From Anastrepha obliqua (taxonomy: Eukaryota > Arthropoda > Insecta > Diptera > Tephritidae), in NCBI RefSeq assembly GCF_027943255.1, contig NC_072895.1, forward strand, positions 28,432,001 to 28,496,000: a stretch of DNA of 64,000 nt, read 5' to 3'. The translations under genes were made by a program, and so were the position numbers. Position 1 is the first letter of the stretch. Every line of letters begins with the position of its first letter. Positions 10,101 to 23,262 of this stretch are shown in pieces. The notes under the pieces were generated by a model. It saw nothing but the letters and a program-made list of their open reading frames with translations, was not told the DNA's origin and did no database searches.

Positions 10101-11949
10101 CCGACAAAGCGGCAAGTAAAAAAAAACACCACTATGTTATCACTCAATCGACTACACACACAAATCTACATACAAGTAAATGTGCAAGGCAGCTACAGTT
10201 GCGGCCTAACGCCGACAGCACAAAGCCGAGAGTCGCTGTCTGTATTTCGTACAGTCGGCAACTAATTTTGTTGTCATTACTCAGCGTGACCGTCATGCCC
10301 CCAAAGTTTTCATTATAGTGGAGCAGTTTCCCGTTGCATGTTTTAATACCAACATACAGCGACATCACCAACATCCCCACGATCATGTGCGACCCGACCA
10401 GACTAAATGCTTGAGTGCCCTGTATTTTGGCAGCAAGACCATTTAATTTGTCTCCGATTGTCGAGAAAATTGTTCCTGCTTTTCACTTTTATGTAGGTTT
10501 TTTTGCATTTTTGTTTGATTTAAAATTAAAAAAAAAATTTTTTATTAAATGTTTTTTTTTTTTTTTTGTTTTTTTAGTTTTAATTTTGTTTTATTTTTTT
10601 CGGTTTTCTTTTTTTGTTTTTTTAGTTTTAATTTTGTTTTTGTTTTTTGGTTTTCTTTTTTTTGTTTTTTTTTTTTTTGGTTTGCAATTTACAATTTTTA
10701 CTGGTATGCGCCGCTCTGCCTCAGCCTCTTCACTATTGCCAGTTTCGCCATGAATTGCATGTCATGTCCGTCATTCATCATACGTTTTCTCACTTTTTCC
10801 GCATTTGGCTATTATTATTCTTTGTTTTTGTGTTTTTTGTGCGGCATATCTCTGCTTGTTAATCGTTTGTTGCTAGCGCAGACGTCAATGGCAATGTTGC
10901 GCAAGGCAAAGGCAAAGGCACAGGCAAACCCTGTCATCATTAGTACCGTTTTTACGGCCATATCCGTTCTTCTCACTTCACAGATTTCATTACTGCGTCG
11001 CACATCCATACATGCCACCACATATTTCTACCTATCAAACCAACAAAAAACACAAAAAAAATCACTCTATATTTAATTGTTCACCTCTACAACTCAACTC
11101 TGCTAAAAACACAGCTCACATTGGCTGACAAATTCAATGAATGGAAACAAAAAACGAACACAATAAATTATGAAGAATACATCTATGTGTATGTATGTAT
11201 GTATGTATGACGATATGTGAGCATGTAGTAGTTATAAGTAGTACATGAATTGCATGAAACAAATAAATAAAAAAATAAACAATAAATAAATCGCAAAACA
11301 ATGAGCCGGCGCGCGTAAGCGTGAAATTGAAATTAAACCTTTGACGCTGATGAAGTGCGCACAGCCGGGCAAATGTCTGGAACCGTCCGGATAATGAAGC
11401 TCAATTGTTCTTGGGCGGAACGAAACGGAAATACGAGTGCACATATTTATGTATGGAGACATCGAATATATTTATGAGCGTAGGTACCTATCAGCAGTTG
11501 AATCATGATTTCCTGAATTTACCACAGATCAGAAGTAGAAGTATGAAATTTAGATTGAAAATCCAAGGAAATGTTTCTGCTGAGTTTAGTACTAAGTCTA
11601 GTTTGCGTTGAGTCTCATTTCCATACATTTCCAACCTGAAAAATTCACTATTTGATGTTATTGAAAATTCTCAATTGTTCCCACTTTACGTTCTATTATC
11701 GATAAAGCAAAAGTAGCGCTAAATTTGAGAGTTAATATATATGAGAAACAAAATAGTGACGATCTTGACGACACTCCCTCGTAAAGTCCGTAACACATTG
11801 CGATGCCAGCGGAATTCCTCAATGGTATACGTTGCCATGCAGGGATGAAAATCTAGGTCACGAGCCGAGTCACACAGTTAGACGAAGAAAAATATCAAGA
11901 ATACAATTCAAGTTACGTTTTTACAGATACTTTTCAAGAGCATACCGAA
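10101..11949. other. single-copy DNA with poly-T and ATGT tracts, no gene recognised
   Basis: 10500-10680 is a block of T runs, and 11187-11208 is an ATGT microsatellite. An open minus-strand frame at 10144-10386 has rather high G/C at third positions and a hydrophobic start, but it matches no family I know and has no supporting signal. The Phe-rich frames over the T runs are artefacts. Confidence 0.4.
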
Positions 11950-12182
11950 ATGATAGAAGACATTTTTTCTAATAGTGATTGCTCCATGGCAGGCATTGAC
12001 AAATCTCCCAGTGCATTTTCGCCATGAAAAGGTCCACGCAAAAAGTATCTGCCGTGCGGAGTTGGCTTAAAACTGTAGGTCGTTCCAATAAAGCAGGACG
12101 CATGCCACAAATAGGAGGAGGAACTCGGCCACACACCCAAAAAAGGTGTAAGTGCCAATTATAAATATAAATATATATAAAA
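11950..12182 (+). repeat. tRNA-derived SINE copy, body and tail
   Basis: One of four copies in the window sharing the order TTTTTCTAATAG, GGCAGGCA, GCCATGAAAA, ATCTGCCG, GGAGT(T/C)GGC, CACAAATAGGAGGAGG, then CACCC...GGTGTA and a terminal AT/ATA repeat. The other copies are at 25508, 48855 and 62925. The 48.9 kb copy also shows a tRNA-like head with box B. This copy has the whole body and the AT-rich tail but a decayed head. Confidence 0.7.
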
Positions 12183-12495
12183 TATTCACGGGCTCATTTT
12201 TTTTGGCAGAAGTTAACCTTAATAACCTTACCACTACCTTTCCGGGACCTTTGAATACTTTGCTTTTAGGTCTTTCAAGTGTGTGGATCCGATTCCTTCT
12301 CAAAATGCTTGGTGCATACTAATATGGCATTATACAAACTAAGTATTATTCATTCGTTCTCGGTTTTGTTTTTTTTTTATATTATAAATGGAAAGATTGA
12401 CTCACCTTTCCTTCTTGATCGTATTTTTTTCATATTCCTCAAAAACGAGTTTGTAGTAATCTGTCAACCGCAGATGTGCTCTGCGATTTTCACTA

Positions 12496-12960
12496 TGGAT
12501 AAAAATATCGAACAAAGAATTTGTCTTAAATTTTGTGTCTTGAACGGGATTTCGTGTGCCAAGTCGCTGAAAATGCTGCAGAAAGCCTATGGTGAGTGTG
12601 CGTTATCAAAAACATGGATCTACGAGTGGTATAGGGCTTTTTCAAAGGACCGCGAAGTCGTGGAAGATTTGCCCGGTTCTGGTCGCCCATTCAACTTCTT
12701 CAACAGATGAAAACGTCGACAAAGTCAAAAAAATGGAGCTGGAGAATCATCATTTAGGTTTGAGGGATGTAGCTCGTGACCTTAGTGTGTCTCACGAAGG
12801 AGGTGGCTAAAGACATGCTTGAGCAAGTGTATTCAGGCCCAACCATAACCCAATTCTAGCGCATCATAAAAGGTGATGGGACGTGGGTATATGAGTTTGA
12901 CATGCAAACCAAACATGCAAACTCTCCATTGAGACGCTTTGCAAATTTCTCAGGCCTTCA
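12496..12960 (+). pseudogene. mariner transposase N-terminal half, broken
   Basis: ATG 12496 starts MDKNIEQRICLKFCVLNGIS, followed by SLKMLQKAYGE, WYRAFSKDREVVEDLPGSGR and, after a frameshift at about 12690, DENVDKVKKMELENHHLGLR and RDLSVSHE. This is the paired helix-turn-helix DNA-binding region of a mariner transposase. After another break, KGDGTWVYEFDMQT (about 12870-12910) marks the first catalytic Asp region, where the usual Glu after Asp is Gly. The copy ends at about 12960 against a minus-strand LINE, so the other two catalytic residues are lost. Confidence 0.8.
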
Positions 12961-12974
12961 AAGAAATTATCGCC

Positions 12975-13765
12975 AAGATATTTGACACAACTTCTTTGAA
13001 GTACAGGTATTGCATCGACTCTATTTCTTCTTCATCTCCACAACTCCTACAGAGGTCACGGTGAGGTACACCCATTCTACTGGCTAGGGTACGAATAGTG
13101 CCCAGACCCGTTATAACACCTGTGAGAAATCTGATAGTTGATCTGTTGAATCCAAGCGGATATTTTGTCCTTTTAAGATTTGGAGATCCTGCGGTTAGTA
13201 GTCAGAAACCACAGTCTATTGATTTTCGTGATTACGCTCAAGTCAATCGCAGTATACAGCTCGTTTAGCGGAATGCTTATGTCCTCTACAACTCGCTGAA
13301 AGTCAAGCTCACGGCCTTTCCTTACACACTCATCCATTTATCCACTCTTTCACTTCCTTGTACTACAGAGTGGCTGGGGATCCAACAAAGTGTAGTGTTG
13401 TGTTGTTGGATAAACGAGAAGGATCTCCTGCATTTTTTAACACATTTAGAGTTGATGCGCGCTGAGGCCAATGCCGTGAACGCTGCTTGACTATCAACAA
13501 AAAGAGGGTAAAGTTTGCCATTAGGTAAGTCCATTGATCCTTTCGTTTTTGCTGCTTTATATATAGCGTTGAACTCAGCTTGGAAGACGGTGCATCGGGG
13601 TGGGAGCCTAAAGGAGCAATTTAATGATAATTGTTTCGAGTTCACTCCCCATCCAGTGCCATTGTCTATTTTTGAGCCGTCAGTATAAATATCAACAACT
13701 TTCATCTGATATGACTCTAGCTTGTCAACCCTTTCTGTCCGGTATTCGTATTTTATAGTCTTTGT
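12975..13765 (-). pseudogene. LINE RNase H domain and C-terminal tail
   Basis: The open minus-strand frame 13705-13322 encodes VDIYTDGSKIDNGTGWGV, then FQAEFNAIYKAAK, a strand with FVDSQAAFTAL, and LCWIPSHSVVQGSERVDK. It carries the RNase H1 residues Asp (YTDGS), Glu (QAE) and Asp (VDS). In the last motif the usual GHxxxxGNExAD reads SHSVVQGSERVD. Below 13322, in shifted frames, TIRFLTGVITGLG, PHRDLCRSCGDEEE and YLYF continue the zinc-knuckle tail. No reverse transcriptase precedes it. It is a decayed I/R1-type LINE 3' fragment. Confidence 0.8.
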
Positions 13766-13972
13766 TAAGATCTATCACGGGAACCCGATGCGCCATTACA
13801 ATTGTTCCACAGATAGTAGATCTGATGCGTGACCGTACGTGTTTTCTTTTCACATGCCCGCTGCTTTAGTCCTGGAAATACATTTGGCCGTTATCCCTTC
13901 ACCATATACATCAATGGGTGGATCTGGGATCTAGAGGATGTAGGAGCACTACCAGTGCTGCCTGACGCGCTG

Positions 13973-14701
13973 CACAGTGCGGCCGATTCCCAAAAAGCTG
14001 GCCAAAAGTCGAAAAAAAAAGTTTCTAGATAGAGTTTTTTTGTCTTTGGGTTGGCTACAGTAATGCCTTGAGTAGTGAAAACCGTTCATAGCAACGTCCT
14101 GTACCCTAAGTATCCTCTGTATTTTCAGTCGCAACGTGGCTTTCGTTTGAGCATCGTATTACTGTCGATGAATAGTGAAAGTTGTACACATTTGAAAGAT
14201 TTTGTAATGGAGTAAATTGAACAAAACCAAATGGAATCATCTTCGGAAGGTTAGTAAAATACGAGAAATCTTTAGTACATATCAATACCTCGACACAAAA
14301 TTTTTAGCTGCAGCAATACGTAGATACATTTTTTGGAATTTTTTTTTTAAATTTGAGTTTTCAAACTGTATAGTAATAGAACGCCGTCATATGCTGCTTT
14401 GAAACCTATTAAAGGTTACTCAAAAAAGTAATGGTTACTGAATAAAACAAGATTCAGCTGCTAGCACTTGCTACCTTGCGACCCCGAAAACATATAAATT
14501 TACATGCATCTTGATTATGTTCTAGAATATACGCTATTTCACGTGAGGGGGTGGCCAATAGGGGTAGAAGGGGGTGGATTTTCAAAATTTTAAGATAAAA
14601 TTCGAAATCAGCGACCCCGACAACCCCCGAGTAAGAAATTTTGAATCGATTACTTAATTTTTTGAGTTTTGGCCAGCTTTTCGGGAATCGGCCGCACTGT
14701 G
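13973..14701. mobile_element. Transib-like non-autonomous DNA transposon
   Basis: The element starts with CACAGTGCGGCCGATTCCC at 13973 and ends with the inverse at 14701. The terminal inverted repeats match over about 43 bp with a few differences. The flanking 5 bp CGCTG is present on both sides (13968-13972 and 14702-14706), a clean target duplication. A 5-bp G/C-rich duplication together with a CACWGTG terminal heptamer is characteristic of the Transib superfamily, the group related to the RAG1 recombinase; the heptamer equals the consensus recombination-signal heptamer. The 729-bp interior has no transposase frame, so it would need a transposase supplied in trans. Confidence 0.75.
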
Positions 14702-14706
14702 CGCTG

Positions 14707-15734
14707 TTCGTAGCGCACCTGTTATTCCTACATAAGCTAATCGTTGGACTTTTATGGGAGAAAGAAGCTTACCAATTCTCAAATTCTTTGGCATTCGCTT
14801 TTTTATCTGCCAAACTAAATACAACTATGATCTTTTTTTTATTCACTTGCTGTAGCTGAACTTTTCTGGAACTCTACACTTGGCAAACTATTGCCTTCCT
14901 GGGCGCAGCGCTCAAAAGAAAGGACTGCGCTTCTAGTGTCGATTGGCCGTTTGGTAAAACAAAGCAACATAGATTTAGTTTTTCTCCTACTACTATCACC
15001 TTGCATGAATTAGCCTTGGAACATTTGTAAACACAAATAAAAAGTGAGGTTAGAGTAATGTAAACATTGAAGATAATAGAAAAGATATCAGACAGAAACA
15101 AGTTATTTGTTGGCAAAAAATTTAAAACATTGAATATCTGGTTTTGCCAAATTCACTGAGGGGCGACTTGTGGCAACCTGTTGTACTTTTTCCTCCGTGG
15201 CATGCAAGTAATTACTCCTGTGGCCAAAAAAGTAACAAATAAGCAACAAAAAATACCCAAAAAAAAAATTAAATAAATATCAACTGTTAGAAATCATATC
15301 AATTAGCGCTGCTGGGTAAAATCATACGTACACAGCCATACGCAGTCGTGCATGAGCACTTGACCAAATATTTTCATTAAATTTTAAATTTTAACTACTC
15401 ATCTTATCTTGATCCATAACCAATTAATGAAAGCCAAAGCCATAATAAATGGTGGTTTGGCTAATTTTTTAATTGATTAAATCAATTTATTAGCTTTTTC
15501 GAGAATACGAACTAACGGGTGTTTCTTTAAACGTATGGAATATCGAATATAAAGTAAGCATAAATTTCACACATTTCATTTTAGTGCAGTCAAGTAAGTT
15601 ACTATGAAAACTTATAAGTGTAGAGCATTTCGACCATCTGCGTTCTCTCGTGAAGTCAATATTGGATAGGGGAATAACTTTGAGTTATTTAATTTTTTTT
15701 TTAGTTTCGAGGCTTAGAAATTCAATACCCAAGA
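14707..15734. other. no gene seen
   Basis: Mixed AT-rich DNA. The part from about 15510 may be the left flank or 5' UTR of the mariner that follows, but no inverted repeat was found for it. Confidence 0.35.
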
Positions 15735-16540
15735 GACAAAAATCAACATTTTCGTCATCTGCTCTCCTTTGCTTTAGGTCAAAAAGCTGTCGAAACAGCA
15801 CGGGACATCTTCGACATGTTTGGAGACGTTGTCATAAGTGAGTCTACAGCACGAAAATGGTTTGCAAAGTTCAAAAATGGCAACTTTGACGTCGATGACA
15901 CGTCCGGAAGGCCTTCTGAATTCGAGGAAGAACGTCTCAAATCACTTTTGAAGGAGCGGAGGAACGGTCCCCAAACCGTTCATGAATTGATGGAAGAAAT
16001 GAACTGCGATCATAAACCGATTCTCAATCACCTTCACTCAATGGGATTTACCGAAAAATTATGAGCCTGGGAGCCTGGGTGCCTCACGAGCTCAACGAAA
16101 AAACAAAGAAAGTTGCCTTCTCAGCATCTCGCCCCCTATCTATCACCAAGCGGTCATAAATAATGCTTTTTGTACCGAATCATCACGGGCGATGAGAAAT
16201 GGTGCCTAGATATCAATATGAAGCAAAGCAAGAAGTGAGTGGCTCCAGGGGATACACCAAAGCCGAGAATTAAGCTAGATCTTCATCCAAAGGAGTTCAT
16301 GATATGTGTGGTGGTGAGGCTGGGCGAAAAGAATGACACGGTCAACAAGGAGCTCTACATTGCCGAGCTACACCGCGTGAATGAGGCTAATCGACTGAAA
16401 AGACCTTATCGACATGGTTAAACCATACTCTTTCACGACAACGCCAGGCCCCATGTTGCTCAAGTCGTCAAACTCCCACTCCAAGAGCTCGAGGTAGTGC
16501 GGCATCGGCCATATTCTCCAGACCTTTGATTAAAGATTTG
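15735..16540 (+). pseudogene. mariner (DD34D type) transposase, broken
   Basis: The plus strand reads GQKAVETARDIFDMFGD and STARKWFAKFKNGNFDVDDT (about 15778-15906), then RPSEFEEERLKSLLKE and DHKPILNHLHSMGFTEKL before a stop at 16062. Past a gap, 16190-16420 gives TGDEKW-like DNA, then GDTPKPRIKLDLHPKEFM and TVNKELYIAELHRVNEANR. 16430-16530 gives LFHDNARPHVAQVVK and RPYSPDL before a premature stop. So the helix-turn-helix region and two catalytic regions are recognisable, with many frameshifts. The same subfamily occurs inverted at 25.64-26.07 kb. Confidence 0.8.
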
Positions 16541-17589
16541 ATTAAGTTCTTGCACCGTTTCAAGGTGCCTTCCATAGCAGGAGCTCGTGTGGATAATATT
16601 CATCCAAGATGCCAACGTCGCTGTAGAAGTGAGTATGGCTAAGTTGTGGATTTCCATTTTCATTTATTTCAGTCTTTATTTCTTACAGACTAGATCACAA
16701 ATTGCTTTATAACTTAGCCGAAGAATAAAACGATCCAAGCGGGGACTTAAATGCAGATCTTCATGATAAAAAGTGCATCTCATTGAGAAGATATTAAATT
16801 CCGAAAGCGAGCTAAATATCGGTGAAAAAGTCATGGCCTACTAAATACTATATCCAATTTAAGATTAAATTTGCTACAGAATTGCTGTCATTGGACTATC
16901 CATTCCATGTTAAAGGAAACATCAATAAGTGTTATTGCTGCAATTTGTGTGAGAACAAATACTCACAAAGCTCCAGAGAACAAATTTAATGCAAAAAAAT
17001 TGTGGCATTTGATGTGGGTTGAATGCCAGACACTTTTTCTTTCCAAACTAAAGATGAAGCCCACTGTACCGTTAATTGTGCGCGCTGTAAGCTATTGGTT
17101 CGCAATTTTTGGACCCCTCCAAATCAATACTATTTTTTATAGCGCTGAAGTCGTGAAAAGCGTTGCTAAATGCCACGTCGCTCCTGAAACCGCCACTCTA
17201 TTGGGATGGATTTAGTGGGATGGATAGTGGGCAATACTTTAACAGGAAATGGCTACCGATATTCCTAGATTTTACACTTTTGAACTACTGTTGTGCGGGT
17301 GCATTAAGGCACGGAGCTTTGCTAATAAATCAGCTGATAGTAAGTAACTCGAAGACTATTTGTTTTCAAATTTTTTAAATGCTTTGATAAGGAAGTAAGG
17401 CATTTTCAACCACAAAAAATTATAATATTCAAAAAAATTTCACTGCACGAGAGCGATTCCATGTCAAGTAATCCAAGTACTTTGGACATTGTCGTAAATT
17501 TTTCTGGAAACTTGTTTATTTGTGGGCTTGAGCTTAGGTTAGGTTGGTATGGTTGCCCAAGGAATGAGCACACTTGGACGAGGAAAATT
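16541..17589. other. no gene recognised
   Basis: A 114-codon plus-strand frame at 16871-17215 has no recognisable domain and ordinary AT-rich composition, so I do not call it a gene. A GTTAGGTTGGTATGGTTGCC segment near 17537 resembles common LINE 5' flank sequence. Confidence 0.35.
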
Positions 17590-19050
17590 GTTTTTTTTAA
17601 TTTTCATTCCTTGTTAAAAAAAATCATTTTTTATTTCTGATAAATGGCCTCCTGCGAAATCTGTAATAAACTGAACAACAAGATTTTTTTTTTCGAAAAA
17701 AAAATTAAATTTTTTGTTCAGAATGTTTGGGAAAAAGATGTAGGTTTTATTTCTGAAAAATGTCCTACTTTGTAATCTGAAGTAAACTTAAAATATTTGG
17801 AAAAAAAGTTAATAATTTTGAGAGTATGGAGTAATTTTTGGAAAAATTTTTGGGGTGAAAATTTATATTGGGATAAACAACTATTAAAAAAAAATGTTTT
17901 GGAAAAAATTTTTCATTCTTTGCTAAAATTTTATTTTTTATTTCTGATAAATGCCTTCCTTTGTAATCTGAAGTAAACTTAACAAAAAGATTTTTTAAGG
18001 AAAAAAATTAAATTTTTTGTTCAAAATGTTTGGGGAAAAAATGTAGGTTTTATTTTTATAAAATTCCCTCTTTTGTTATCTGAAGTAAACTTAAAATATT
18101 TAGAAAAACATGTATTAATTTTAAGTATATGGAACATGAAGTGATTTTTGGAAAAAATTTATATTAGGATAAAAGATTATTAAAAAAAGAATGCTTTTGG
18201 AAACAAATTTTCATTCTTTGTTAAAAATTTGTCAAAAAAAATTTATTTCTTATTTCTGAAAAATGCCACTCTTTGTAATCCGAAGTAAACTTAACAAAAA
18301 GATTTTTTGTTTTTTAAAAAAAATTAAATTTTTTGTTCAAAATGTTTGGGAAGAAAATTACTTTTAATATATTAATTTGTAATTGACTGAAGTAAACTTA
18401 AAATATTTGAGAAAAAAATTGAATAATTTTGAGAGTAAAGAGTAATATTTGGAAAAAATTTTGCGGTAAACATTTTTATTAGGATAAAAAATTATTTCAA
18501 AAAAGTTATTTGGAAAAAAAGTTTCATTCTTTGTTAAAAATTTGTCGAAAAAAATTTATTTTTATATCTAAAAAATGCCATACTTTGTAATCTGAAGAAA
18601 ACTTAACAAAATGTTTTTTTTTTTTTTTGAAAACAAAAAAAATTTTTTGTTCAAAATGTTTATTTTGAGAGCATGGAGTAATTTTTGGAAAAAAATTTGG
18701 GGAAAACATTTTTATAAGGATAAAAACTTATTTAAAAAAAAAAAATTTTAAAAACATATTAAATTTTTTGTTAAACATTTTGGGGGAAAAAATTAATTTT
18801 TTATAAAAAAACCCTCATTTGTGATCTGCACGTAAAATATTTGGAACGAAAATTGAATAATTTTAAGAGTATGGAGCATGGAGTAATTGTTGGAAAAAAT
18901 TTTGGGGTGAAAGTTTTTATTATTTACAATTTTTTTTTTTTAATTATTGTTCAAAATTTTTTGGGGAAAAAAATAAATTTTTGTTCAATATTTTTGGGGA
19001 AAACAATTAATTTTTTATTTTTGAAATACACCCGCCTCAGAGCATTTTCT
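17590..19050. repeat. AT-rich tandem array, unit about 310 bp
   Basis: The marker TTTCTGA(T/A)AAATG...TAATCTGAAGTAAAC recurs at about 17633, 17941, 18252 and 18566, a spacing of about 308-314 bp. A shorter related sub-unit with the same TCTGAAGTAAACTTAAAATATTTGG motif lies about 118 bp after the start of each (for example at 17751 and 18063). Units are diverged and rich in A and T runs. The array fades after about 19000. Confidence 0.8.
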
Positions 19051-22000
19051 TATTTTTTGTTAATAACTAAGGCAGTGTCCAGTAATCACCAAGAGTTTCG
19101 TAGTGGGATCCAAATACCACTTCGAGTTATATTTAAATACACACTGTGATCCAGTGATAAAAACAAATTTGCAAAATGTTGGACGTTGAAAGATAAAAAC
19201 CAGTTTGTTGTCCCCTTTTTTACTTTAAAGGTTCGAAAAAAAAAACAAACAATTTTTTTCCGAATCAACGTAGTTCACACGATAACGACATCCATACTGA
19301 ACAAGAACCTTTTCGCCTTTTTGATTGCGAACACCTGTGAGTCCCGGAATCCGTGTCGCCAGCGACATATGATTCTTTGGAAAACCATTTTTTGAAGGCC
19401 GAAAACTTTTCGAACGAACTTCGTATGGCCAAAACAAAATTTTTGTCTTTTAACAATGAATCAAGAAATAAAATACTCAAAACTAAAATACAAAATCCTT
19501 TTTCGCTTCCGTTTTACACGCTTTTAAAGAAACACCCAAAAACACCATTTCAAATGAGGCGAGAGACTTAAAGGTGGAAAAAATAAGCATAACTTGGGGA
19601 TCGCTTTGAGTGGGACAAAAAATATGTAAAAAATTCTGAAAGGTTCTTTTATTAACTAATTTTACATAAATTAATAAATGTTTGCTCCAAAGTAATGAAG
19701 GCTGCACAGCTATTTCACTGAAGAATATTGGACTAACTGCAAGTGCAATTTTTAATTTACAGTGCACAAGATTTTTTGCTAATTTTTTATGTAGCATATC
19801 TCAACCTTTCATTTCACGCAGACATATATTGTATGTATTTTAAGCATTTTTTCACTTTTTTGAGATCAGAACATGAAAATTTTCTGTGTTATTACTGGAT
19901 AGTCTGCCACTGGTTTCGGTTGTTGCACAATGCAATAAAGTCAAAATTTTGTCCATTTCATTAATTTTTTTCTAGCTCATTTGAATAAATATATGCAATG
20001 CTTCTAAAAGAACACCTATTACTCATATCATATGGACGAAAAAATACCAGTTCTGAATAACTTTTTTGCTAACTGGTCAAATAAATAAATTGCCCCATAA
20101 AAGCTACCGAACTGGTGGTTATAAACAGATTTTATAACTAAATTGCGGCATGTGCATACCTGTAAGCGTAAATGAGTGCCTACATATATACACAAATGAA
20201 CATAGATATGTATGTGCAGGCTTTAGATGAACAAATAAGGCACTTAGCGTAGAAACGTCAAATGCTCAATAACCCAGAGGGCACTTCAAACTACTCGCCG
20301 GTGATCGAGTTGACATCGAAATCAGAAATCCAACAATTTAATTGTGTTCCTACAGCGATTACAGCTATGAAATTAAGTCGTATGTGTGTGTATGTACAGG
20401 TATGCTTGTACGTAATCAACATTCTAGCGCTCTTCCCGCGCCGCTTACCGCGCATGCGTGCGCAGCTGCATGGAATTGAGCCGCCCAGCGGGTAGTGATC
20501 ATTAAATATGGATTAAGAGGCTCACATTATTTACGCGTTCGCCGCTTATGAGTATTTCATATACCAATTAAGCTCGACACTCGACCGCACCGCTTGTTTG
20601 TGTTTTTTTTTTTTCTTCTTTATTACTTTTTTGTTGTCTGCCTGTCTATACCAACTACTTGTGAACTGACAGTTCGCGTGCCCATACTCACACACATACG
20701 CACACACACACACGTCAACTGACAGGCAACGCCACTGAAAACCAGCTTAAAATCTTAATGTGCAAGTCGAGTGGCTAATATCCATAAAAAAAGATGACTA
20801 TTATCATGTAAGTTGAAGTGCGCAGGCGCATATTTTTTGCGCGCTCGTTTTCGAAGGTGCGCACACGCACACATGAACACGCACACTTTGTCCGCGGCAC
20901 TTATCTATTTCTCATGGAAGCAAATATATGCACACACACACAGACATGAGGTTATCAGCCGTGAGGCTGCGATGGGATGGGTCGGCCTAACTATAATTTT
21001 AGTGCGCGCATAGCGGCTATCAGCAGCAACAGCGAAAACAATCACATAATTCTGTTACACATTACAACCGTTGCCATAACAACAATGACAAGCCCCATTA
21101 CATTTGTATACACTCACGAAACATGTGCCAATAATAACAGGTAAAAATCCCACGACCAGCAATTACCGCAGACAGGCCGATTCTACATACATAGAAACAC
21201 AGCGAACGAACTTGCGATAAGTCCGTGGATTGGTAGCAATCGGAGAATGCGCGAGGCTTTGTAGTGAGCGTCCGGCCCACCACAGCGTAAATTGGTGTCC
21301 CGAGCCGCGCGCCGCAATATCAAATCACGGTGAGTTGCTCTTAAGACCACTGCTGACCACAACTACCTCACCACCACCAGCACCGCGGAACGTCTCATCT
21401 CCCTCCATTCAAACACATAAAAGACGCGCAAGTGTTCAGTTTTTCAGTTGCTCAGTTTTAGGTTATGGCTCAATGTACGCTAGCTAGGCTGTCGCGTTGC
21501 GCGCTGGTGTGGGGTGTATCCCAATGCCGGTCGCATTCATCGGTAATTACTACTTTGCGTACATGGAAGCCAAACTGACTGGGGCGATCGCGACTGTCTT
21601 GTTGGTTAAATGCTTTGATGTCTAATAGCGGACACACCAACATAAAACTGCACAAAAGTACAACAAAGTGGCTTAGAAAAGCCGCAGACCCGCAGCTATG
21701 CGCTCATGTGTGCGTGTGTGTGTATGTGTGAATGGGTGCATGTTTGTTAGTTGGTAAGAGTGCGTGTTATCTTTATGGATTATGGAAAGTATGTGTGGCG
21801 TTTATGCCTTAAATCTATGTTTTTATTTGAGACTTTTATCTCACATGCAGCTGCCGCAAACAAAACGTGCGCGAGTGAAAGAGTGGGAATAGGAAATGGG
21901 TACACTCTTCAAAGTGTAGCGCCTCGTTGGTGTCCAATTTAATTTTAATGTTTTGCCATAAAACTAATACCGCAGATGATACAAATTTGTGGAAATTAAA

Positions 22001-22189
22001 AGCGGACTTTCCAATTCAATATTCATACAAATGAAGCTTCTAGTAATCAGCAGATTTGTATCGCGTTTGAGAACCTTCAAGGTATTAAACTTAATTGTTT
22101 TAGGTATGGGAATAAGTTCGTAGCGTTTTTACCGAAGGCTTTTATTCATACAAAAAACAATATTTATTTTAATAAGTTATATATATATT
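19051..22189. other. single-copy DNA, no gene recognised
   Basis: No transposon protein or RNA gene was found. 20.1-22.0 kb has short CA/GT microsatellites (20691-20715, 20931-20942, 21706-21729) and a more balanced base composition, like fly intergenic or intronic DNA. A possible core promoter at 21417-21454 is listed separately. Confidence 0.4.
21417..21454 (+). promoter_or_regulatory. possible TATA plus initiator core promoter
   Basis: An ATAAAAG TATA-like box at 21417-21423 is followed by three TCAGTT initiator-like motifs, with A at 21438, 21446 and 21454. The middle one is about 28 bp below the TATA box, the spacing expected in insects. Downstream, ATG 21465 opens only a 37-codon frame with a GTAATT donor-like site inside it. 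No known gene follows, so this is a motif-level guess. Confidence 0.25.
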
Positions 22190-22377
22190 CAGGGTTTGAT
22201 TGAAAAGTAACGAGCCTTCCCGCGCGGAGCGTCTGCCAAGCGATCAACCGAATCGGCTGGAGGGGGAAAATGATCGTTGAACCTTCCCCTTCCACTAGAA
22301 ACCGGTCCCAGTTCGCTGGCAACAGCGGTGCAGTCAACATAGCTCCGCGCGAGAAAGCTGTTTTAAAAGTGTTTTAG

Positions 22378-22867
<490 letters not shown>

Positions 22868-22874
22868 TTGTATA

Positions 22875-23262
22875 AATTAATAATTTTAGTAAAACACCAA
22901 TTTATTTTTGATGTAAATTTTATTAACCTTGCTATGCAAGGGCAGCCGTAATGCTGAGCGAGTTAACATAAACTAACTAATTTGGTGACTGCACCTGAAT
23001 ACCTAACTTTGAAATTTAGCTATTGCATGTGGACAACGCGTGACTTGAAGTTGCTGATAGAGCGTCTGCCGTATGTTGGTGATATCGGCTTACGCTCGCT
23101 GCTTGAACGTGGGATCGCTGCCTAACTGCCTGCTGCATTGCTCGCTCTGCGGATATAGTGGATATTGTTACATTTATTGTTGCGACTACTTTGTTATTAG
23201 AGCCGCAACATGGGTTATTGCTGGTGTTGTTGTCATGTGCCAAAAATTATTATGTGTTAACT
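22875..23262 (-). repeat. errantivirus 3' LTR
   Basis: On the minus strand it begins AGTTAACACATAATAATTT and ends TTATTAATT. It matches the other LTR over all 388 bp wherever compared. The last codons and stop of env lie inside its first 13 bp. Confidence 0.9.

Noticed and set aside
10144..10386. 80-codon minus-strand frame with a GC-rich third position
   Set aside because: No recognisable family, no splice or promoter support; left as undetermined.
10415..11076. Hydrophobic plus-strand frames that look like membrane proteins
   Set aside because: The hydrophobic part is poly-T low complexity (TTT/TTG codons).
16871..17215. 114-codon plus-strand frame
   Set aside because: No domain or repeat family recognised, and length is within chance for this composition.
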